The notes beneath the pieces were generated by a model, which made no database searches, had not been told where the DNA came from, and worked only from the letters and a program-made list of their open reading frames with translations. Shown here piece after piece: positions 31,974 through 41,121 of a DNA stretch of 64,000 nt (the stretch's first letter is position 1; each line of letters starts with the position of its first letter). Source of the stretch: Herbaspirillum seropedicae (GTDB lineage: Bacteria > Pseudomonadota > Gammaproteobacteria > Burkholderiales > Burkholderiaceae_D); the NCBI RefSeq assembly GCF_001040945.1, contig NZ_CP011930.1, forward strand, positions 3,157,021 to 3,221,020, given 5' to 3'. The position numbers were made by a program, and so were the translations under genes.

Positions 31974-32498
31974 ATGAATATGCACACCACGCGTCACCAT
32001 TCCAGAGCCATCATGACCCTGATCCGACTGAAGAATGCCAGAAGCTGGCGTCCACAGGGCTTCCGCCCCCTGTACGTGAGCGCCTTCGGGTTCATCGCCG
32101 CCTTTGGCCTGCGTTATGCGCTGGCGCCGTTCGTGGAGGAATCGCTGTCGATGCTGTTCTTCGCGGTCAACTGCATCGTGATGAGCTATCTGTTCGGCTG
32201 CTTCTATGCGCTGGGGCTCCTGGCCGTGAGCATCCCGACGGCCATGTTCTTCTTCCGCAAGCCCTTCTACACCATGGATGGCCTCAACGACAAGGATCTC
32301 TTCCTGATCCTGGTCTACACCGTCATCGTGGCGACCGCCTCCTTCATCATCGAATGGCTGCAACGCGAGCGCTATGCCGCCGTGCTGCAACAACGGGTCT
32401 CGGAAACCCGCTACCGCCTGCTGATCGAATCCGACCAGGCCCGCCGGGCCGAATATGCCAAGCAGTTCGAGGCCAGCAACCCCAGCGAAGCCAGCTGA
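31974..32498 (+). CDS. Small membrane protein with KdpD-like (DUF4118-type) helices
   Basis: 174 residues with about four membrane helices: LYVSAFGFIAAFGLRYALA, MLFFAVNCIVMSYLFGCFYA, GLLAVSIPTAMFFF, and LFLILVYTVIVATASFIIEW. A charged helical C-terminus follows (LQRERYAAVLQQRVSETRYR). This is the layout of the DUF4118 membrane module that precedes signalling domains in KdpD-like kinases, but no kinase or other output follows in this protein. It may act with the stand-alone receiver encoded 131 bases downstream. An ATG at 32013 is an alternative start. Confidence 0.65.
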   Translation: MNMHTTRHHSRAIMTLIRLKNARSWRPQGFRPLYVSAFGFIAAFGLRYALAPFVEESLSMLFFAVNCIVMSYLFGCFYALGLLAVSIPTAMFFFRKPFYTMDGLNDKDLFLILVYTVIVATASFIIEWLQRERYAAVLQQRVSETRYRLLIESDQARRAEYAKQFEASNPSEAS

Positions 32499-32537
32499 AC
32501 CAGCTGAAGCAGCCGCGCCAGCCAGGCCACCCTGGCT
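32492..32537 (+). repeat. 9-base tandem repeats overlapping a stop codon, then a hairpin
   Basis: Units CAGCTGAAC, CAGCTGAAG, CAGCCGCGC, CAGCCAGGC and CACCCTGGC run from 32492 to 32536; the first contains the TGA stop of the membrane protein gene. The last units form a 7-bp hairpin (AGCCAGG with CCTGGCT, 32520-32537). The arrangement parallels the repeats after lolD and lysS. Confidence 0.6.
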
Positions 32538-32629
32538 GCCCCCCCAAGAAAACCCTCCCTCAGGAAGTGCCTGATATCCAGCCGGCACCTGCTCTGCGAA
32601 GATGAGCTCATCAACGCAAGGAGGCCGCC

Positions 32630-33064
32630 ATGGTGCAGTCACAACAACTTCCCCGCATCCTCATCATCGACGCCGATCTGGACGCCATCGAGACGGCCCG
32701 CTTCGCGCTCTGGCGCAGCCACCTGTCCTGCCGGATCGAGTGGTTCGATGACGCCGAGCTGGCCAACGCCTCCCTGCTGACCCAGGCGCTATGCCAGCTG
32801 CGCGACCAGCCGACCCTGATCCTGCTGGACCCGCGCAACTTCCGCGGCACCGAAGGGTATGAATTGCTGCGCACCCTGTGCGTCTATCCGCAGCTGGCGC
32901 AGATTCCACTGGTCTTGTTCACGGCCTCGCCGATCTCCAGCGACTTCGCTGCCGAACAGGACAACCGCATCTGGTACGCCGCCAAACCCGCCCGCCCCGC
33001 CGATTACATGGAACTGGTCACGCGCTGCGTGCAGCAACGGCTCAAGCAGCCCGAGATGCACTGA
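32630..33064 (+). CDS. Stand-alone response-regulator receiver domain
   Basis: 144 residues, a single CheY-like domain with no output module. Acidic residues are in LIIDADLD (about 12-18), the putative phosphoacceptor Asp67 is in LILLDPRN, a Thr is in VLFTASPI, and the conserved Lys is in YAAKPARP. The loop after Asp67 differs from the usual D-x-x-M-P, so phosphorylation is plausible but not certain. No partner kinase is adjacent; the preceding membrane protein is the nearest candidate partner. Confidence 0.72.
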   Translation: MVQSQQLPRILIIDADLDAIETARFALWRSHLSCRIEWFDDAELANASLLTQALCQLRDQPTLILLDPRNFRGTEGYELLRTLCVYPQLAQIPLVLFTASPISSDFAAEQDNRIWYAAKPARPADYMELVTRCVQQRLKQPEMH

Positions 33065-33075
33065 GCCGGCCCGCA

Positions 33076-33993
33076 TCAGCCTGCCGTCCTGGGCTGACGC
33101 AACTGCTTCAAGGCCCATAATGCCTCCAGCACGTGCCGGGTAGCCGGCTCGGGCTGGCCGGTCCGGTGGGCGATGCCCAGCGGCCGCCATAGCGCCGGAC
33201 GCAGAGGCCGCATGACAATGCGGGGGTCCAACGCCACCGCCGCACCCTGGGCGCTGGCTTCATGCGGCAGCAAGGTCGCGCCATAGCCCGCCCCCACCAG
33301 GCTCTTGATCGCATCATTGAAATTGAGCTGGATGCGCGCCACCGGATGCTCGCCCCCGCGGGCAAACCATTCCGTGGTCAGGCGCGAGAGCCGGGTCTCG
33401 GGCGCATTGAGGATCAGCGGCTGCGCCGCCAGCCAGGCCGGCGTGACCACACGCGGCGCCCGCCAGGACGCCGGCAGGAAAGCCATCACCGGATCACGCC
33501 GCCAGGGCTGCACCGTCAATCCCGCCACCGGCGCCTGGGGCAAGGCCACCAGGCCGATATCGAGAGCGCCTGCGGCCAGCCGCGCCAGGGTTTCCTGCGA
33601 GGTCAGCACCATCACCTGGACATCAATGCCCGGATGGCTACGCCCCAGTTGCTCCAGCGCCTGCGGCAACAGATAGGCGATGGCCCCGGTCGAGGCCCCC
33701 AGCCGCACCCTTCCCGCCAATCCCTGCACTTGCCGCCCCACTTCTTCCAGCGCCTGGTCGGCCGCCGCCAGCAATTGCCGGGCGCGGGCGATGAGGGTCT
33801 CGCCGATGCCCGAAGGCCGCACCTGGGCGCGCTGGCGCAACAGCAGCGGCGCGCCGATGCGCTCTTCCAGCTCACTGATGTGCAGGCTCACCGTTGGCGG
33901 AGCCAGGTGCAGTTCGCGCGCGGCAGCGGCAAAGGAACCCAGGTCGGCAATGGCGACCAGGGTGCGCAGACGGTCCAGGCTGAGTTCACGCAT
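33076..33993 (-). CDS. LysR-family transcriptional regulator
   Basis: 305 residues. The N-terminal winged helix-turn-helix ([43 protein letters not shown] in outline, residues about 8-50) is followed by a type-2 periplasmic-binding-like effector domain ([16 protein letters not shown] onward). It is divergent from argC with 175 bases between, the usual LysR arrangement, but control of argC is only a guess. The effector is unknown. Confidence 0.88.
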   Translation of the reverse strand: MRELSLDRLRTLVAIADLGSFAAAARELHLAPPTVSLHISELEERIGAPLLLRQRAQVRPSGIGETLIARARQLLAAADQALEEVGRQVQGLAGRVRLGASTGAIAYLLPQALEQLGRSHPGIDVQVMVLTSQETLARLAAGALDIGLVALPQAPVAGLTVQPWRRDPVMAFLPASWRAPRVVTPAWLAAQPLILNAPETRLSRLTTEWFARGGEHPVARIQLNFNDAIKSLVGAGYGATLLPHEASAQGAAVALDPRIVMRPLRPALWRPLGIAHRTGQPEPATRHVLEALWALKQLRQPRTAG

Positions 33994-34040
33994 GGGGGCT
34001 CCGGGGCAATGGGATCATTCAGGAAAACTGAATCACGGCT

Positions 34041-34068
34041 TTGCGATATTCAACTTTTGCAATTATAC
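34041..34068 (+). promoter_or_regulatory. Candidate argC promoter
   Basis: TTGCGA (34041-34046) and TTATAC (34063-34068), separated by 16 bases, lie about 100 bases before the argC ATG in the intergenic region shared with the divergent LysR gene. Confidence 0.4.
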
Positions 34069-34168
34069 GGTTTGTCGCAAGATACCCGGCATGCACGCAA
34101 TGCACTGCATACGCGATATCGGTAACGCGCCTGGCCGATCTTCCCCGGCGCATCTTCTGGACAATCCC

Positions 34169-35098
34169 ATGAGCACACTTCCCCTGATCTTCATCGATGG
34201 CGACCAAGGCACCACCGGCCTGCAGATCCATGAGCGCCTACGCGCTCGCCAGGACCTGCGCGTGCTGACCCTGCCCGCGGCTGAACGCAAGGATGCACAG
34301 CGCCGCGCCGAGGCCATCAACAGCGCCGACATCGCCCTGCTCTGCCTGCCCGACGCGGCCGCCCGCGAGGCCGTCGCCATGATCAGCAATCCGCGTGTAC
34401 GCGTCATCGATGCCAGCTCGGCCCATCGCACCAGCCCCGATTGGGTCTACGGCTTTCCCGAAATGGCCGCCGGCCAGGCCGAGGCCATTGCCACGGCCCT
34501 GCGCGTGAGCAACCCCGGCTGCTACCCCACCGGCGCGATTGCGCTATTGCGTCCGCTGGTGCAGGCGGGCCTGGTGCCGGCAGACTATCCGCTCAACATT
34601 CACGCGGTATCGGGCTATTCAGGCGGGGGCCGCGCCCAGGTCGAGCAGTACGAGGGCGCCGAAGCGGCCCACGCCGCGCCCTTCGTCACCTATGGCCTGG
34701 GCCTGCAGCACAAGCATCCGCCGGAAATGCAATTGCACGCCGGCCTCTCGCAACGTCCGCTGTTCGTGCCATCCTATGGCGCGTTCCGCCAGGGCATCGT
34801 CCTCACCATCGCACTGCAGTCGCGGCTGCTCCCGGCCCAGGCCAGCCTGGAACGGCTGCGCGCCACGCTGCAGGCGCATTACGACGGTGCGCACTATGTC
34901 ACGGTACTGGATGCCGCGCAAAGCGAGAGCACCACGCAGCTAGACCCGACGCGCCACAACCACAGCAATCAGATGAGCCTGGGCGTGTTCGGCCATGCCG
35001 GACATGGACATATCCTGCTATGCGCAGTGTTCGACAACCTGGGCAAGGGCGCCTCGGGGGCGGCGGTGCAGAACCTGGATCTGATGCTGACCCGCTGA
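34169..35098 (+). CDS. argC: N-acetyl-gamma-glutamyl-phosphate reductase, short (type 2) form
   Basis: 309 residues from the ATG at 34169. The enzyme reduces N-acetylglutamyl phosphate to the semialdehyde in arginine synthesis using NADPH. The N-terminal nucleotide-binding segment is [19 protein letters not shown]; the catalytic Cys118 lies in [11 protein letters not shown]; other conserved parts are [19 protein letters not shown] and SGYSGGGR. The [10 protein letters not shown] start and the ~310-residue length mark the type 2 family rather than the ~340-residue type 1 family. Confidence 0.93.
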   Translation: MSTLPLIFIDGDQGTTGLQIHERLRARQDLRVLTLPAAERKDAQRRAEAINSADIALLCLPDAAAREAVAMISNPRVRVIDASSAHRTSPDWVYGFPEMAAGQAEAIATALRVSNPGCYPTGAIALLRPLVQAGLVPADYPLNIHAVSGYSGGGRAQVEQYEGAEAAHAAPFVTYGLGLQHKHPPEMQLHAGLSQRPLFVPSYGAFRQGIVLTIALQSRLLPAQASLERLRATLQAHYDGAHYVTVLDAAQSESTTQLDPTRHNHSNQMSLGVFGHAGHGHILLCAVFDNLGKGASGAAVQNLDLMLTR

Positions 35099-35128
35099 CC
35101 AGATCTCCGACTCGCATCTGGCGAGAAA

Positions 35129-35160
35129 GCTCATGCATGGATTCCACACCATGCATGAGC
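35129..35160 (+). terminator. 12-bp hairpin after argC
   Basis: GCTCATGCATGG (35129-35140) pairs perfectly with 35149-35160 around an 8-base loop, 30 bases past the argC stop. No U-run follows, so termination would be weak or factor-dependent. Confidence 0.5.
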
Positions 35161-35333
35161 CCTGAAGCCATACACCCTTCACCAAAAGAGGATCGACTCG
35201 TAAAGCGATGTAAAGAAGACAAAGGCGATCCGGCAAAATGCCGCCGGCTGTGGCATCATGCCAGCCTGATTCGCCAACTGACTGCTGGCGACGGTGGCCG
35301 TCAAGAGCCGCCGCCGTCCCGTTTCGAAGCAAG

Positions 35334-35567
35334 ATGTCCACCACCTTAGGCGCAATAGCCTGCAAGTATCTCGACGCCACCATCAAGCTGACCCCGGTCT
35401 TACGTACTGACGGCAAGTGGACGGCGTTCGTCCATATCGACTTTCCTGACCGCAGCACCCACGAGTTCGGCGACTTCAAGCCAGGCAACTCCAAGATGGA
35501 AGCCCTGCAGAACGCCGTGACCGCTGCCGAGCAGTACGTGGTGACGCACAAGAAGAAGAAAAAATAA
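35334..35567 (+). CDS. Small conserved-looking protein of unknown function
   Basis: 77 residues from the ATG at 35334; the frame extends upstream but that part is Pro/Arg-rich and not protein-like. It begins TTLGAIACKYLDATIKLTPV, has alternating hydrophobic and charged residues typical of a small beta-rich domain, and ends in a lysine run (HKKKKK) that could contact nucleic acid. No family recognised. Confidence 0.55.
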   Translation: MSTTLGAIACKYLDATIKLTPVLRTDGKWTAFVHIDFPDRSTHEFGDFKPGNSKMEALQNAVTAAEQYVVTHKKKKK

Positions 35568-35588
35568 ACCGCCCGGCAGCCGCTGCGC

Positions 35589-36623
35589 TCAGTTCATCTT
35601 CACGCCCGCCGCCTCGCTCTCCTTGTAGATGGCCTCGATGAGGTCCGCCCCTACGCGCGCGGCCATGCTCTTGTGCACCGGCAGCAGTGCGCGCCGCCAC
35701 TCGGCCTTTTCCTGCTCGCTCAGGGTATAGACCCGGGTCTTGCCGCTGGCCTTGATGGCGGCCAGGGCGTCGTCGTTTTCCTTCTGGGCGATGGTGTTGG
35801 CGTAGAGCGTGGCCTGCTTCATGGCCGCCTCGAGCTGGCTGCGGATATCCGCCGGCAGCGCTTCCCAGAACTTCTTGTTGACGATGACCGCATAGCCGAT
35901 ATAGCCATGGTCCGATACCGTCAGGTTGGACTGCACCTCGTGCATCTTCTGCGTATAGACATTGGAAGGCGTGTTCTCGCTGCCATCGACCACCCCGGTC
36001 TGCATGGCCTGATACACCTCCGAGAAGGCCAGCACCTGCGGATTGGCCTTGAGGGCGCGGAACTGTTCGTCGAGCACCTTGGAAGACTGGATGCGCATCT
36101 TCAGCGCGCGGAAGTCGGCGACCTTGTGCAAGGGCCGGTTGGCGGTCATCACCTTCATGCCGTTATCCCAGTAGGCCAGCCCCTTGATGCCCTTGCCTTC
36201 CAGCTTCTGGAACAAGCCCTGCCCGATCGGCCCTTCGGTGACACGCTTGAGCACCGCCTTGTCGGGAAAGATATAGGGCAGGTCGAAGACCTCGAACTCC
36301 CTCGCCCCCAGCGGCCCGAACTTGGCCAGCGATGGCGCCAGCATCTGCACCGATCCCAGCTGCAAGGCCTCCAGCTCTTCCTTGTCCTTGTAGAGGGTGC
36401 TGTTGGGATAGACCTCGACCTTGACGCGTCCCTGGGTGGCCTTCTCGGCCAGTTCCTTGAAACGTTCGGCGCCCTTGCCCTTGGGCGTGTCGTTGGCCAC
36501 CACGTGACTGAACTTGATGATGATGGGCTGCTGAGGCTGCTGGGCCAGCGCCGCAGGCTGCGGCAGGCCCAGCGTGACGAAGGCGCAAGCAGCCAGGGCC
36601 GTGCGCAGCGGGAGGATGGTCAT
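35589..36623 (-). CDS. TRAP transporter substrate-binding protein, DctP type
   Basis: 344 residues with a cleavable signal peptide (LRTALAACAFVTLGLPQPAALAQ). The mature protein is a periplasmic dicarboxylate/sialic-acid type receptor: IIIKFSHVVANDTPKGKGAE at the start, NSTLYKDKEELEALQLGSVQM, and the substrate-binding Arg region LKMRIQSSKVLDEQFRALKAN. TRAP receptors deliver organic acids to a DctQ-DctM membrane pair; no such pair is in the window. It is the last gene of a reverse-strand catabolic block, so it may bind the dicarboxylate degraded by the upstream genes. Confidence 0.88.
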   Translation of the reverse strand: MTILPLRTALAACAFVTLGLPQPAALAQQPQQPIIIKFSHVVANDTPKGKGAERFKELAEKATQGRVKVEVYPNSTLYKDKEELEALQLGSVQMLAPSLAKFGPLGAREFEVFDLPYIFPDKAVLKRVTEGPIGQGLFQKLEGKGIKGLAYWDNGMKVMTANRPLHKVADFRALKMRIQSSKVLDEQFRALKANPQVLAFSEVYQAMQTGVVDGSENTPSNVYTQKMHEVQSNLTVSDHGYIGYAVIVNKKFWEALPADIRSQLEAAMKQATLYANTIAQKENDDALAAIKASGKTRVYTLSEQEKAEWRRALLPVHKSMAARVGADLIEAIYKESEAAGVKMN

Positions 36624-36673
36624 GCGTGTCTCCTTATGGTGAAGCCCGGAGCCGATGACCTCAGCCCCGTGCG

Positions 36674-37798
36674 TTAAAAGACGATCAGGTCGCGCAAGCC
36701 CTCGCCGCCATGCAGGCGGTCAAAGCCGCGATTGATATCGGCCAGCGCCAGGCGCTCGCCCATGAGCCTGTCCACCGGCAGCTTGCCGGCCTGGAACAGG
36801 CCGATGTAGCGCGGGATGTCGCGCACCGGCACACAGGAGCCGATGTAGCTGCCCTTGACGGTACGCTCCTCAGCCACCAGGCTGACCTGCTGCAAGGCCC
36901 AGTGCTGGCCGGGCGCCGGCAGGCCGGCCGTGACGGTCATGCCGCCGCGCCGGGTCATGCGGTAGGCGGCTTCCATGGCCTGGACCGAACCGGCCATCTC
37001 GAAGGCGTAATCCACGCCGCCCCTGGTGAGGGCCCGGACCTTCTCGACCGCATCCGGATCGCGGGCATTGACGGTGGCCGTCGCCCCCAGCGAACGCGCC
37101 AGCGCCAGCTTGCTGTCATGCAGGTCCACCGCAATGACCTCGCGCGCGCCCGACGCCAGCGCTCCCAGCATGGCGCACAAGCCCACGCCGCCCAGGCCCA
37201 GCACGGCAGCCGTGGTGCCGGCCTTGACCTCGGCCGTGTTGACCGCCGCCCCCACGCCAGTGAGCACGGCGCAGCCAAACAGCGCCGCCTGGACCGGGTC
37301 GATATCGGCCTCGATCTTCACGCAGGAACGGCGCGATACCACGGCGTGATCGGCAAAGGCCGACACACCCAGGTGGTGATGCACCGGCTGCGTCTTGTCG
37401 CGCAGACGGCGCTGCCCCGACAGCAGCTCGCCCACCGTATTGGTCGCCGCGCCCGGCTCGCACAGGGCGGGCCTGCCTTCCATGCAAGGCAGGCAATGGC
37501 CGCAGCTGGGCACGAACACCAGCACCACCAGATCGCCCGCCCGTAGATCATTGACGCCGCTCCCCACCTCCACCACCTCGGCCGAGGCCTCGTGGCCCAA
37601 GGCCATCGGCACCGGACGCGGACGCACTCCCGTGATGACCGACAGGTCCGAATGGCACAGGCCGGCCGCCTTCATCCTGACCAGCACTTCGCCGGGGCCG
37701 GGCGGATCCAGATCGAGCTCTTCGATCTTCAGTGGCTGGCTCACGGCGAATGGATGCGCATCGCTCATTTCGCGCAACACGGCGGCCTGGATTTTCAT
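36674..37798 (-). CDS. Zinc-dependent alcohol dehydrogenase (MDR superfamily)
   Basis: 374 residues. The catalytic zinc site uses Cys in GLCHSD and His in LGHEASAEVVEVG. The structural zinc motif has four Cys in SCGHCLPCMEGRPALC. The NAD-binding Rossmann motif is LGLGGVGLCAMLGA. The pattern matches class III-like or other long-chain alcohol dehydrogenases. It lies 55 bases from the CitE-type lyase gene on the same strand and may share its operon, though its substrate is not evident. Confidence 0.87.
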   Translation of the reverse strand: MKIQAAVLREMSDAHPFAVSQPLKIEELDLDPPGPGEVLVRMKAAGLCHSDLSVITGVRPRPVPMALGHEASAEVVEVGSGVNDLRAGDLVVLVFVPSCGHCLPCMEGRPALCEPGAATNTVGELLSGQRRLRDKTQPVHHHLGVSAFADHAVVSRRSCVKIEADIDPVQAALFGCAVLTGVGAAVNTAEVKAGTTAAVLGLGGVGLCAMLGALASGAREVIAVDLHDSKLALARSLGATATVNARDPDAVEKVRALTRGGVDYAFEMAGSVQAMEAAYRMTRRGGMTVTAGLPAPGQHWALQQVSLVAEERTVKGSYIGSCVPVRDIPRYIGLFQAGKLPVDRLMGERLALADINRGFDRLHGGEGLRDLIVF

Positions 37799-37853
37799 GG
37801 TGTCGTCTCCCTGATGGTTGGAAAACGCCTAGATTACACGAGCACTGCCAAGC

Positions 37854-38687
37854 TCATTCATGCAGGGCCCCCACCTGTCGCAGAAACTTCTCGGCTTGCA
37901 GGATCAAGGGCCGGTCTATCATCCTGCCCTTGAGCGAAATGGCGCCGCCATCGCTGGCGCGCACCGCCGCCATCACTTCCGCCGCCCAGGCCAGCTCCTG
38001 CTCGCTGGGCAGGAAGCCGCGCCGGACCACCTCGACCTGGCGCGGATGAATGCACAGCTTTGCGCCAAAGCCCAATCGCCGCGCCCGCTCCACCCCGCGC
38101 ACCAGCAAGGCCTCATCATCAAAGCCAGCCGTGACGCCATCGACAGGTGCAGCGATACCCGCCAGGCGCGAGGCCAGCACCATTTCCACCCGCAGCGACA
38201 ACAACTCCTCCTCTTCCGGACCGCACTGCATGCCCAGGTCGAGCTGGGCATCGATGGATCCGAAGGCCAGCCGCTGCACGCCCGGCGCGGCGGCGATCTG
38301 GCGCATGGCGGCCAGGCCGGCGGCGCTTTCGATGAGCGCAATCAATCCTGATCCAGACCGCAGTGCGCCAGCCACGGCGCCGACCCCTGCCGCATCTTCC
38401 GCCTTGGGCAGGACGATGCCGGCTACCGGCAGTGCCGAAAACGTCAACAGGTCCTGTTCGTGCCAGACCGTATCGGCGGCATTGATCCGCACCCACAGGC
38501 GCGCCTGCGACGCCTGCCCTTCCGGTCCCGCCAGCCAGCGCGCCAACGTCTCGCGCGCAGCCTCCTTGTATGGCCGAGCCACCGCATCTTCCAGATCGAC
38601 GATGACCGCATCGGCGCCGCTATCGAGCGCCTTGGCATAGCGCTCGGGACGGTTGGCCGGGACGAAGAGATAGCTGCTGGCGATCAC
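37854..38687 (-). CDS. HpcH/HpaI (CitE-like) CoA-ester lyase
   Basis: 277-residue TIM-barrel lyase. The start reads SYLFVPANRPERYAKALDSGADAVIVDLEDAVA with the acidic metal-binding DLEDAV. Later conserved parts are WVRINA, IVLPKAED, and FGSIDAQLDLG with catalytic acids. Relatives cleave citramalyl-CoA or malyl-CoA to an acid plus acetyl-CoA. Its stop-start overlap with the CoA-transferase gene (ATGA) and the neighbouring hydratase suggest that it is the (S)-citramalyl-CoA lyase step, giving acetyl-CoA and pyruvate. Confidence 0.86.
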   Translation of the reverse strand: MIASSYLFVPANRPERYAKALDSGADAVIVDLEDAVARPYKEAARETLARWLAGPEGQASQARLWVRINAADTVWHEQDLLTFSALPVAGIVLPKAEDAAGVGAVAGALRSGSGLIALIESAAGLAAMRQIAAAPGVQRLAFGSIDAQLDLGMQCGPEEEELLSLRVEMVLASRLAGIAAPVDGVTAGFDDEALLVRGVERARRLGFGAKLCIHPRQVEVVRRGFLPSEQELAWAAEVMAAVRASDGGAISLKGRMIDRPLILQAEKFLRQVGALHE

Positions 38688-39883
38688 ACCGCGCCCCGCT
38701 CGCGCAAGGCCGCGATCTGCCCGGCCTCATAGCCCAGCGCAGAGAGGATGGACTCGGTATGCTGGCCCAGCGCGGGGATGGCCTCCATGCGATAGTCATA
38801 GCTGTCATTGGCCCCAGGCGGCAATAGCGCCGCCACCTTGCCCACCGGGGTAGCGACCTCGGTCCAGCGCTGGCGCGCCGCCAGTTGCGGGTGCTGCCAC
38901 AGCTCCTGCATGGTATTGACACGGGCGTTGGCAATCTGCGCCTCATCCAGCCGCGCCGCCACCTGCTCGGCGCTGAGCCCGGCGAAGACGTCCAGGATCA
39001 GCTGCCGCAAGACATCGCGATGCTCATGCCGGCGCGCATTGCTGGAAAAACGTGCATCGCTGGCCAGCGCCGCATCCTGCAGCACCTGCTCGCAGAAGAC
39101 CTTCCATTCCCGCTCGTTCTGCAGGCCCAGCATCACCGTCTTGCCATCGCCGGCGCTGAACGGTCCATAGGGATAGATGGTGGCGTGTTCGGCGCCGCTG
39201 CGCAGCGGCGCGCTGGCGCCCTGGTAGGCGTAATACAGCGGAAAGCTCATCCACTCGGCCAGCGACTCCAGCATGGACAGGTCGATGTGGCTGCCGCGCC
39301 CCTCGCGCCCCTCACGCCCGCGCTTGATCAACGCGGCCAGGATGTTGGAGTAGGCATACATGCCGGCGGCAATGTCGGCAATCGAGCAGCCGGCCTTGAC
39401 CACGTCATCCGGCGTGCCCGTCACCGAGAGGAAGCCGGCTTCGCTCTGGATCAGCAGGTCATAGGCCTTCTTGTCGCGATAGGGACCATCCTCGCCATAG
39501 CCGGAGATGTCGCAGACGATCAGTCTGGGATGCCTGGCGTGCAAGGCCTGCGCCGACAATCCCAGGCCGGCAGCGGCGCCCGGCGCCAGGTTCTGCACCA
39601 GCACATCGGCCTGCTGCAGCAACTGGTCGATGATGCGCCTGCCCTCCTCGTCTTTCAGGTTCAGCGTCAGGCTTTCCTTGGAACGATTGGTCCAGACGAA
39701 ATGCGAGGACAAGCCATTGACGCGGCTGTCATAGCCCCGGGCAAAGTCGCCCACCCCAGGCCGCTCGATCTTGATCACCCTTGCCCCCAGATCGGCCAGC
39801 TGGCGGGTGCAGAACGGTGCGGCGATGGCGTGTTCCAGGCTGATGACGGTAATGCCCTCCAGCGGGCGGTGGGATGGCGACAT
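38684..39883 (-). CDS. CaiB/BaiF-family (class III) CoA-transferase
   Basis: 399 residues. The N-terminal part reads ITVISLEHAIAAPFCTRQLADLGARVIKIERPGVGDFARGYD, typical of class III transferases. The catalytic Asp is expected in the DLSMLESLAEWM segment. The enzyme moves CoA between organic acids. In this context a C5-dicarboxylate (itaconate, mesaconate or methylsuccinate) activated with succinyl-CoA is likely. Overlaps the lyase start by 4 bases and follows the acyl-CoA dehydrogenase with a 24-base gap. Confidence 0.88.
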   Translation of the reverse strand: MSPSHRPLEGITVISLEHAIAAPFCTRQLADLGARVIKIERPGVGDFARGYDSRVNGLSSHFVWTNRSKESLTLNLKDEEGRRIIDQLLQQADVLVQNLAPGAAAGLGLSAQALHARHPRLIVCDISGYGEDGPYRDKKAYDLLIQSEAGFLSVTGTPDDVVKAGCSIADIAAGMYAYSNILAALIKRGREGREGRGSHIDLSMLESLAEWMSFPLYYAYQGASAPLRSGAEHATIYPYGPFSAGDGKTVMLGLQNEREWKVFCEQVLQDAALASDARFSSNARRHEHRDVLRQLILDVFAGLSAEQVAARLDEAQIANARVNTMQELWQHPQLAARQRWTEVATPVGKVAALLPPGANDSYDYRMEAIPALGQHTESILSALGYEAGQIAALRERGAV

Positions 39884-39907
39884 GGCGTGTCCTGGTAGCG
39901 GGTCGGT

Positions 39908-41074
39908 TCAGAAAGAGCGCGGCAAGCCAAGCACATGCTCGGCCACGTAAGAGAAAATCAAGTTGGTCGAAATCGGCGCGACCTGATACAGCCGCGTCTC
40001 GCGGAACTTGCGCTCGACATCGTATTCGCAGGCAAACCCGAAACCGCCATGCGTCTGCAGACAGACATTGGCCGCCTCCCAGGCCGCCTTGGCGGCCAGG
40101 TACTTGGCCATGTTGGCCTGGGCGCCGCAGCTCTGCTGCGCATCGAAGAGCGCACAGGCCTGGTAGCGCATCAGGTTGGCCGCCTCGACCTCGATGTAGG
40201 CTTCCGCCAGCGGAAACTGCACCCCCTGGTTCATGCCGATGGGCCGGTCGAAGACCACGCGTTCGCGGGCATATTGCGTGGCCTTGTCGATGAACCAGTA
40301 GCCATCACCGATGCACTCGGCGGCAATGAGCGTACGCTCGGCGTTGAGGCCATCGAGGATGTAGCGGAAACCGCGCCCCTCCTCACCGATGAGGTTCTCG
40401 GCCGGAATCTCCAGGTTGTCGAAGAAGAGCTCATTGGTCTCATGGTTGACCATGTTGAGGATGGGCCGCACCTCCATCCCGTGGCCGATGGCCTCTTTCA
40501 GATCGACCAGGAAGATGGACATGCCCTCGGACTTCCTGCTCACCTGCTCCAGCGGCGTAGTGCGCGCCAGCAGGATCATCAGGTCGGAGTGCTGCACCCG
40601 TGAGATCCACACCTTCTGGCCGTTGATCACATAGCGATCCCCCTTCTTCACCGCCACCGTCTTGATGCGCGTGGTATCGGTGCCGGTGGTGGGCTCGGTC
40701 ACGGCCATCGATTGCAGGCGCAATTCACCGCTGGCGATACGCGGCAGATAGCGCTCTTTCTGCTCGGGCGAACCATGGCGCAGGAGCGTTCCCATGTTGT
40801 ACATCTGGCCGTGACACGCGCCCGAATTGCCACCGGTGCGGTTGATCTCTTCCATGATGACCGAGGCTTCCGTCAGGCCCAGGCCGGAGCCGCCATATTC
40901 CTGCGGGATCAGCGCGGCCAGCCAGCCGGCCTTGGTAAGGGCGTCGACGAACTGCTCGGGGTAGCCGCGCGCCTCGTCGATCTTGCGCCAGTATTCGGGC
41001 GGAAAGGTCTTGCACAGGTCGCGCACGGCGTCACGCAGGTCGGCATGAGAATCGGAAGCGGTCGGATAAGACAT
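39908..41074 (-). CDS. Acyl-CoA dehydrogenase
   Basis: 388 residues from the ATG at 41074. FAD-dependent dehydrogenase fold: N-terminal helices (GWLAALIPQEYGGSGLGLTEASV), the mid beta-domain (LRLQSMAVTEPTTGTDTTRIKTVA; YVINGQKVWISRVQHSD), and the C-terminal helices (YARERVVFDRPIGMNQGVQFPLAEAYIEVEAANLM; QTHGGFGFACEYDVERKFRE, in outline). In this cluster it could oxidise methylsuccinyl-CoA to mesaconyl-CoA; other branched or dicarboxyl acyl-CoAs cannot be ruled out. Confidence 0.9.
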   Translation of the reverse strand: MSYPTASDSHADLRDAVRDLCKTFPPEYWRKIDEARGYPEQFVDALTKAGWLAALIPQEYGGSGLGLTEASVIMEEINRTGGNSGACHGQMYNMGTLLRHGSPEQKERYLPRIASGELRLQSMAVTEPTTGTDTTRIKTVAVKKGDRYVINGQKVWISRVQHSDLMILLARTTPLEQVSRKSEGMSIFLVDLKEAIGHGMEVRPILNMVNHETNELFFDNLEIPAENLIGEEGRGFRYILDGLNAERTLIAAECIGDGYWFIDKATQYARERVVFDRPIGMNQGVQFPLAEAYIEVEAANLMRYQACALFDAQQSCGAQANMAKYLAAKAAWEAANVCLQTHGGFGFACEYDVERKFRETRLYQVAPISTNLIFSYVAEHVLGLPRSF

Positions 41075-41121
41075 GCAGGCAACTCCACAACAGATAAATG
41101 ATTTATATCGTTTTATTTCAT

